Below are positions 60,463-64,000 of a stretch of DNA of 64,000 nucleotides, piece by piece. The notes beneath the pieces are model-generated. The model ran no database searches, was not told where the DNA came from, and saw only the letters and a program-made list of their open reading frames with translations. Location of the stretch: NCBI GenBank assembly GCA_019636555.1, contig JAHBXH010000001.1, forward strand, positions 3,692,928 through 3,756,927, read 5' to 3'. Source of the DNA: Phycisphaeraceae bacterium. GTDB taxonomy: Bacteria > Planctomycetota > Phycisphaerae > Phycisphaerales > UBA1924. A program made the translations under genes and the position numbers. Position 1 is the first letter of the stretch, and each line of letters starts with the position of its first letter.

Positions 60463-61035
60463 GTGACGCAGACCTCGCCGACCACAACTCCGTCTTTGCC
60501 CCCCGCCCAGCGCTTCCCCAAGCTGGCCGAATTGATCGACTATCTCGATACTCAGGGCGAACGAGCCAAGCTCGATGTGCTGGCGCGCCTTCTCTCCAAG
60601 GTGACTATCACGCGCCAGGACCTGGAAGGCATCCTCGTCTTCGGAACGCACGGCTACCGGCGCAATCGCATCAGTTGCAGCGAGTGGTACGAACTGCTCG
60701 CCCTCACTTGGCGCAGCGGCCACTGCACGCCCATCCATGATCACAAGGGCAGCTCCTGTGCCTTCCGCGTCGTCGAGGGCACAGGCACGGAAATCCGCTA
60801 TTCGCAGACTCCCTCCGGCCTCGTCTGCCCCACCGCGACAAACTCCATGACCCCGGGCTACGTCTGTGCGGCACAGGATGCGGACATCCACCAGGTGCTC
60901 AATCTTCAATCGCCGGGGACCGACCTCATCACGCTGCATATCTACAGCCCGCCGATCAAGAAGATGAATACCTATCAGTTCGCCTGCTCCGCCGGACCCG
61001 ACATCGACCCGCACGCCGAAGAGCAGCACTGTTAA
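60463..61035 (+). CDS. Cysteine dioxygenase family protein
   Basis: A 190-aa cupin that should oxidise L-cysteine to cysteine sulfinate, using non-haem iron. The ligands are H92 and H94 (PIHDHKG) and H143 (DIHQVLN), spaced as in the mammalian enzyme. C99 in HDHKGSSCAF aligns with mammalian Cys93 and Y161 (HIYSPP) with Tyr157, the pair that forms a thioether crosslink; most bacterial enzymes have Gly at the first position. R67 in YRRNR may bind substrate carboxylate. The start is the GTG at 60463, with GGAG seven bases upstream; GTG 60457 is the alternative. Five further cysteines are present. It lies next to a PLP lyase and a rhodanese, suggesting sulfur amino acid catabolism. Confidence 0.85.
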   Translation: MTQTSPTTTPSLPPAQRFPKLAELIDYLDTQGERAKLDVLARLLSKVTITRQDLEGILVFGTHGYRRNRISCSEWYELLALTWRSGHCTPIHDHKGSSCAFRVVEGTGTEIRYSQTPSGLVCPTATNSMTPGYVCAAQDADIHQVLNLQSPGTDLITLHIYSPPIKKMNTYQFACSAGPDIDPHAEEQHC

Positions 61036-61124
61036 AGCGGCAGAACGGCAGAGCCGCAGATTTGCAGTTCGGATTGCTGGGGCAGATGGGCTTCGCGCCC
61101 GTTCGCCACTTTGGACTTCGCGCC

Positions 61125-61172
61125 TCTGCAACCGCAGCAATCTGCAACCGCAGCAATCTGCAACCGCAGCAA
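61125..61172. repeat. Three tandem copies of a 16-bp unit
   Basis: TCTGCAACCGCAGCAA is repeated three times without mismatch (61125-61140, 61141-61156, 61157-61172). It lies in the spacer upstream of the class V PLP enzyme. The unit length is not a multiple of three. Confidence 0.9.
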
Positions 61173-61184
61173 TCTGCCTCCGCC

Positions 61185-61216
61185 GCTCTGCTCTTCTGCT
61201 GCTCTGCTCTTCTGCT
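61185..61216. repeat. Two tandem copies of a second 16-bp unit
   Basis: GCTCTGCTCTTCTGCT occurs at 61185-61200 and 61201-61216, followed by a partial third copy (GCTCTG). It has the same 16-bp period as the adjacent array but a different sequence. Confidence 0.88.
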
Positions 61217-61289
61217 GCTCTGTCTAAAGTGCGCCGGCGCTTCGAGTCAGGGCCGCCGCCTTGCCGATACCGCATTCGTGAAATTCAAC

Positions 61290-62603
61290 ATGAACCCCGC
61301 TTCGCAACTCATCGACGAGAAACTGCTCACCGCGCCCCCCACCCCCTCGCCCGCGCCGGTTGACCGCGTTTCCCGCATCCGCTTCCAAACCTCGCACTGG
61401 GATCTCGACCCCGCGACCACCTTCCTCAATCACGGCAGTTACGGAGCCGTGCCGCGGGCGGTGCTCGAAGCCCAGAACCGCATGCGCGCCCGCATGGAGC
61501 GCGAACCGGTCCGCTTCTACAAGGTCGATCTCGAGCGCCTGACCGACGGCGTCCGCGAGGTCCTCGGCGCGTTCCTCAATTGCGACCCGTCGTCCATCGC
61601 CCCGGTCCCCAACGCGACCATGGGCATCGCCTCCATCTTCAGCAGCACCGACTTCAAGGCGGGCGACGAGATCCTCCTGACCGACCATGAATACCAGTCG
61701 GGCATTAACGAACTCGAGCGGCTTGCAAAGACCGCCGGCGTCAAGGTCGTCTTCGCCAGGGTCCCGTTCCCGATCCAAAGCCCCGAGCAGGTTTTCGACG
61801 CGGTCATGGCGGCCGTCACGCCCCGCACCAAGCTCGCGATGATCAGCCAGATCACCAGCGGCAGTTCGCTCATCTTCCCCGTCGGCCGGATCGTCCCCGC
61901 CCTCAAGCAAAAAGGCATCGAGGTCATCGTCGACGGCGCGCACGGCCCGGGCCAGATCCCCGTCGATCTCAAAGAACTCGACCCCACCTACTACGTCGGC
62001 AGCCTCCACAAGTGGATGAGCGCCCCCAAGGGCACCGCCTTCCTGCAGGTTTGCAAGGAAAAACAGGCAAACTTCCGCCCCGTCTACCTCTCAAGCCGCG
62101 CGAACAAGGTTCGGCACGACCGCGAACTTTTCCTCCGCGACTTTGACTACCACGGCACACTCGATTACTCCGGCTTCCTCGTCGTTCCCGAAGCGATCGC
62201 CTACCTCGGCCGCCTGCTCCCCGGCGGCTGGTCCGAACTCATGCGCCGCAATCACGATCTGATCGTGAAAGGCCGCGAGATCGTGACCAAGGCAATCGGC
62301 GCTGAAATCTCCTGCCCCGACAACATGCTGGGAACGATGGCCTCGATCATCCTCCCCGAGCCGCCCCAGAACATGAAGGGCCGGGCCAGTTTGTATGACG
62401 ATCCGCTGCAAGACGCCCTGATCCACAACCACGGCGTCGTCGCGCCGATCTGGCGTGTCGGAGGCAACGACCGCCGCATCGTCCGCATCAGCGCTCAGGC
62501 GTACAACACCCTCGATCAGTACGAAACCCTGGCCGCGGCACTTGTCAAAGAACTGCAGGCGGAAGGATCGCTGACGGGAACTGCGCAACGCAAAGCCGGT
62601 TGA
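61290..62603 (+). CDS. Class V PLP-dependent aminotransferase/lyase (isopenicillin N epimerase-like)
   Basis: A 437-aa fold-type I PLP enzyme. HWDLDPATTFLNHGSYGAVPRAVLEAQNRMRARMEREPVRFY is the family opening, followed by PNATMGIASI, LTDHEYQSGINELERLA, VDGAHGPGQIPVDLKELDPTYYVGSLHKWMSAPKGTAFL (the PLP Lys is in HKWMSAPKG) and a C-terminal RISAQAYNTLDQYETLAAAL. The same family includes isopenicillin-N epimerase, cysteine desulfurases, hercynylcysteine sulfoxide lyase and kynureninase-like enzymes, so the substrate is unresolved. With a cysteine dioxygenase 254 bases upstream and a sulfurtransferase convergent seven bases downstream, a sulfur-amino-acid substrate is plausible. ATG 61290 is chosen at the boundary of family similarity. 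Confidence 0.88.
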   Translation: MNPASQLIDEKLLTAPPTPSPAPVDRVSRIRFQTSHWDLDPATTFLNHGSYGAVPRAVLEAQNRMRARMEREPVRFYKVDLERLTDGVREVLGAFLNCDPSSIAPVPNATMGIASIFSSTDFKAGDEILLTDHEYQSGINELERLAKTAGVKVVFARVPFPIQSPEQVFDAVMAAVTPRTKLAMISQITSGSSLIFPVGRIVPALKQKGIEVIVDGAHGPGQIPVDLKELDPTYYVGSLHKWMSAPKGTAFLQVCKEKQANFRPVYLSSRANKVRHDRELFLRDFDYHGTLDYSGFLVVPEAIAYLGRLLPGGWSELMRRNHDLIVKGREIVTKAIGAEISCPDNMLGTMASIILPEPPQNMKGRASLYDDPLQDALIHNHGVVAPIWRVGGNDRRIVRISAQAYNTLDQYETLAAALVKELQAEGSLTGTAQRKAG

Positions 62604-62609
62604 ATTCAC

Positions 62610-63530
62610 TCAGTTTGAAGTGGAGATCGGACAACTCGGGTCGCCAAGCCACTCCCCCATCGACATGTAGTAGACCGTCGTCTCCGAAAGCCCGGCGTAT
62701 TCCGCTGCGAGCGCCGCAAACGCCGCGCGCCCGCCCGATTGGCAATACAGCACCGCCGGCTTGCCATCGCTCGCGCCGCTCGCCGCAAACATCGCGCGGA
62801 GCTCTTCCGCGCTTCGCAGCCTCCCGCGCTCATCGATCAGTTGCTTGTGAGGCAGGTTCGTCGCGCCCGGCACATGCCCCGTGCGCCTCGCTTCCCGGCC
62901 CGGCTGCGCCTGGATGTTTCCGGTGTATTCATTCGCCGTGCGCACATCCACGATCGATTTCGAATGTGCCGCGCTGATTTGCTTGAGCTCGTCGCGCGTG
63001 GTCACGCGGGTCGGCGCCGCCGCGGCAAACCGCACCGCCTCGAATTCACCGGGATTTCCGGCCTGAACCAAACTCGGTTCGAGCACCGGACACAAGTTGC
63101 TCCACCCGCCATTGACGACCCGCACATCCCGCACCCCGCACTCGCGCAGGATGAACCACGCGCGTGCCGCGGATGTCATGCCGCCGTCGTCGTACACGAT
63201 GACCGGAGAATTCCCGTCGATTCCGAGCGCGCCGATGCGGATCGACCACGCCTCGGTGTCGTTTAGGCCTGCGCCGTCGCGGCTCGCGTCGGTCCACTCA
63301 TGGATGTCGATCCGCTGCGCACCGAGCGCGTGAGCCGGGCCGTAGTCCTCGAGTTTCCGAGCATCGAGCAGCATCGGCCGCGCGCCGGAGGCGAGCGTTT
63401 GGGCAAGCTCCTCGGGCTCGATGACGACCGACTGTTGCTTGCTCCGCTCCCCGCTCGCGACCTTGGTCGCGGAAGAACAGCCCATCAAAGTCAACGCGAT
63501 AGCTACGAGCGTGCACGGCACCATCCGCAT
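62610..63530 (-). CDS. Tandem rhodanese sulfurtransferase, predicted lipoprotein
   Basis: A 306-aa thiosulfate/3-mercaptopyruvate sulfurtransferase-type protein. A lipoprotein signal (MVPCTLVAIALTLMGC, lipobox LMGC) places it outside the cytoplasm. The N-terminal rhodanese domain (about 35-165; LLDARKLEDYGPAHALGA, VIVYDDGG) has Asp at the position of the catalytic Cys, as is usual for the structural first domain. The C-terminal domain (about 175-300; IVDVRTANEYTGNI, GHVPGATNLPHKQLID) has C263 in LYCQSGGRA, the active loop. It probably moves sulfur from thiosulfate or mercaptopyruvate, the latter derived from cysteine. An extracytoplasmic, membrane-anchored sulfurtransferase is less common. 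Confidence 0.9.
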   Translation of the reverse strand: MRMVPCTLVAIALTLMGCSSATKVASGERSKQQSVVIEPEELAQTLASGARPMLLDARKLEDYGPAHALGAQRIDIHEWTDASRDGAGLNDTEAWSIRIGALGIDGNSPVIVYDDGGMTSAARAWFILRECGVRDVRVVNGGWSNLCPVLEPSLVQAGNPGEFEAVRFAAAAPTRVTTRDELKQISAAHSKSIVDVRTANEYTGNIQAQPGREARRTGHVPGATNLPHKQLIDERGRLRSAEELRAMFAASGASDGKPAVLYCQSGGRAAFAALAAEYAGLSETTVYYMSMGEWLGDPSCPISTSN

Positions 63531-63679
63531 GATCGCACCTCCGGGTTTCTCACTCTCCGCACCGTGCAGCGCACCCGCCGTGCCGCGGGTTCATCGGAAA
63601 TCCGGAATCACCACAGAGTCGCAGAGGCGCAAGGGCATCGGTGCGCGTTCATATCGGCTATCCCGACATCCCACATCCC

Positions 63680-64000
63680 TCACACCCCGTACACATCCTT
63701 CACCTTGCCCTCGAGATACCGCAGCAACGGATCGGCGCTCAGCGGCTTGCCCGTGATGTTCTTGCAAAGCTCATCCGCGCGATAGTGCTTGCCGTGCCGG
63801 TGAATCTTCTCGCGCAGCCACTCGCGCAGCGCGCCAAACTCGCCCTTTGAGATTTGTGCTTTCAGATCCGGGATCTGCTGCACGATCGTCTCCCAGAACT
63901 GCGCGGCATAGAGATTTCCCAGCGTGTAGGTCGGGAAGTACCCGATCAACCCGAACGACCAATGCACATCCTGCAGGCAGCCGCGCTTGTTGTCGGGGAT
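63680..64000 (-). CDS. M32 family (Taq-type) metallocarboxypeptidase, C-terminal fragment
   Basis: The last 106 codons of a gene entering from beyond base 64000. IPDNKRGCLQDVHWSFGLIGYFPTYTLGNLYAAQFWE, followed by ISKGEFGALREWLREKIHRHGKHY and ELCKNITGKPLSADPLLRYLEGK, matches the C-terminal end of M32 carboxypeptidases (LQDVHW and GYFPxYxLG are family signatures). The HExxH zinc motif lies upstream, outside the window. The product is a cytosolic zinc enzyme that removes C-terminal residues from peptides. About 150 bases separate it from the rhodanese gene on the same strand. Confidence 0.9.
   Translation of the reverse strand: MPDNKRGCLQDVHWSFGLIGYFPTYTLGNLYAAQFWETIVQQIPDLKAQISKGEFGALREWLREKIHRHGKHYRADELCKNITGKPLSADPLLRYLEGKVKDVYGV

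Larger units (their letters stand above)
61036..61289. other. 254-base spacer with tandem repeats upstream of the PLP enzyme
   Basis: Rich in GCAG/CTGC words. Its 5' part (CGGCAGAACGGCAGAGC, CAGATTTGCAG..., near 61036-61080) is loosely complementary to the repeat block at 61125-61220, so the whole region could fold as a long imperfect hairpin. The frame of the downstream gene stays open across it to 61062, but the translation is low-complexity Cys/Ser/Leu/Gln and unlike the family. Confidence 0.55.

Noticed and set aside
61125..61216. Tandem repeats considered as a CRISPR array
   Set aside because: Units are contiguous 16-mers without spacers, and no cas gene is nearby.

Overview
The window is GC-rich, gene-dense bacterial chromosome. 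It most probably comes from a member of the Planctomycetota, and within it the Phycisphaerae. The evidence is seven secreted products ending in a paired dockerin-like calcium-loop module (C-x-A-D-L-N-x-D-G...D-D-A-D-F...A-Y-N-x-L...C-P), two exported proteins ending in a PEP-CTERM-like tail (short hydrophobic stretch, then RRRR), a futalosine-pathway enzyme (mqnB), and an oversized leucyl-tRNA synthetase. The lineage call is inference from protein style; there is no rRNA gene in the window. I found no tRNA, rRNA or CRISPR.

Layout. 0-7.6 kb, minus strand: a type IV pilus operon pilM-pilN-pilO-(pilP-like)-pilB/gspE, running into pdxA and a MATE exporter cut by the window edge, with mqnB upstream. 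7.8-18.7 kb, mixed strands: a HlyD-type adaptor, an HD-GYP protein, an M16 peptidase homologue without its zinc motif, an HscA/DnaK-type Hsp70, an NfeD-flotillin pair and a short pheT. 18.7-26.2 kb: two paralogous AraC regulators around a secreted NHL-like protein, then ilvE, a secreted matrixin-like metalloprotease with a dockerin, and a PEP-CTERM-like protein. 26.4-37.3 kb: an unrecognised conserved-looking protein, an FHA-GAF-SpoIIE phosphatase, a GT1 glycosyltransferase, pdxJ, folC and leuS. 37.4-44.6 kb, minus strand: livF-livG-livM-livH and a LivK-type lipoprotein, interrupted by a GT2 glycosyltransferase and an RmlC-like cupin.

44.8-60.4 kb, plus strand, is the most distinctive part. 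Six consecutive loci encode exported proteins that all carry the same C-terminal dockerin-like pair: a GH15 glucoamylase-like enzyme, a HAF-repeat protein, a gene broken by a 134-bp MITE-like element, a GH81 beta-1,3-glucanase with a CBM6-like module inserted inside its catalytic domain, and two giant repeat proteins with five repeats each. No cohesin is visible, so how these proteins are anchored is unknown. I read the island as an extracellular alpha- and beta-glucan degradation and surface-structure locus.

60.4-64 kb: a cysteine dioxygenase with an animal-type crosslink cysteine, a class V PLP lyase/aminotransferase and a lipoprotein rhodanese form a probable sulfur-amino-acid group. The end of an M32 carboxypeptidase gene follows.

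Two insertion events can be read to the base: a perfect 10-bp palindrome carried in frame inside pdxA, and the MITE-like element whose removal exactly restores a dockerin protein.
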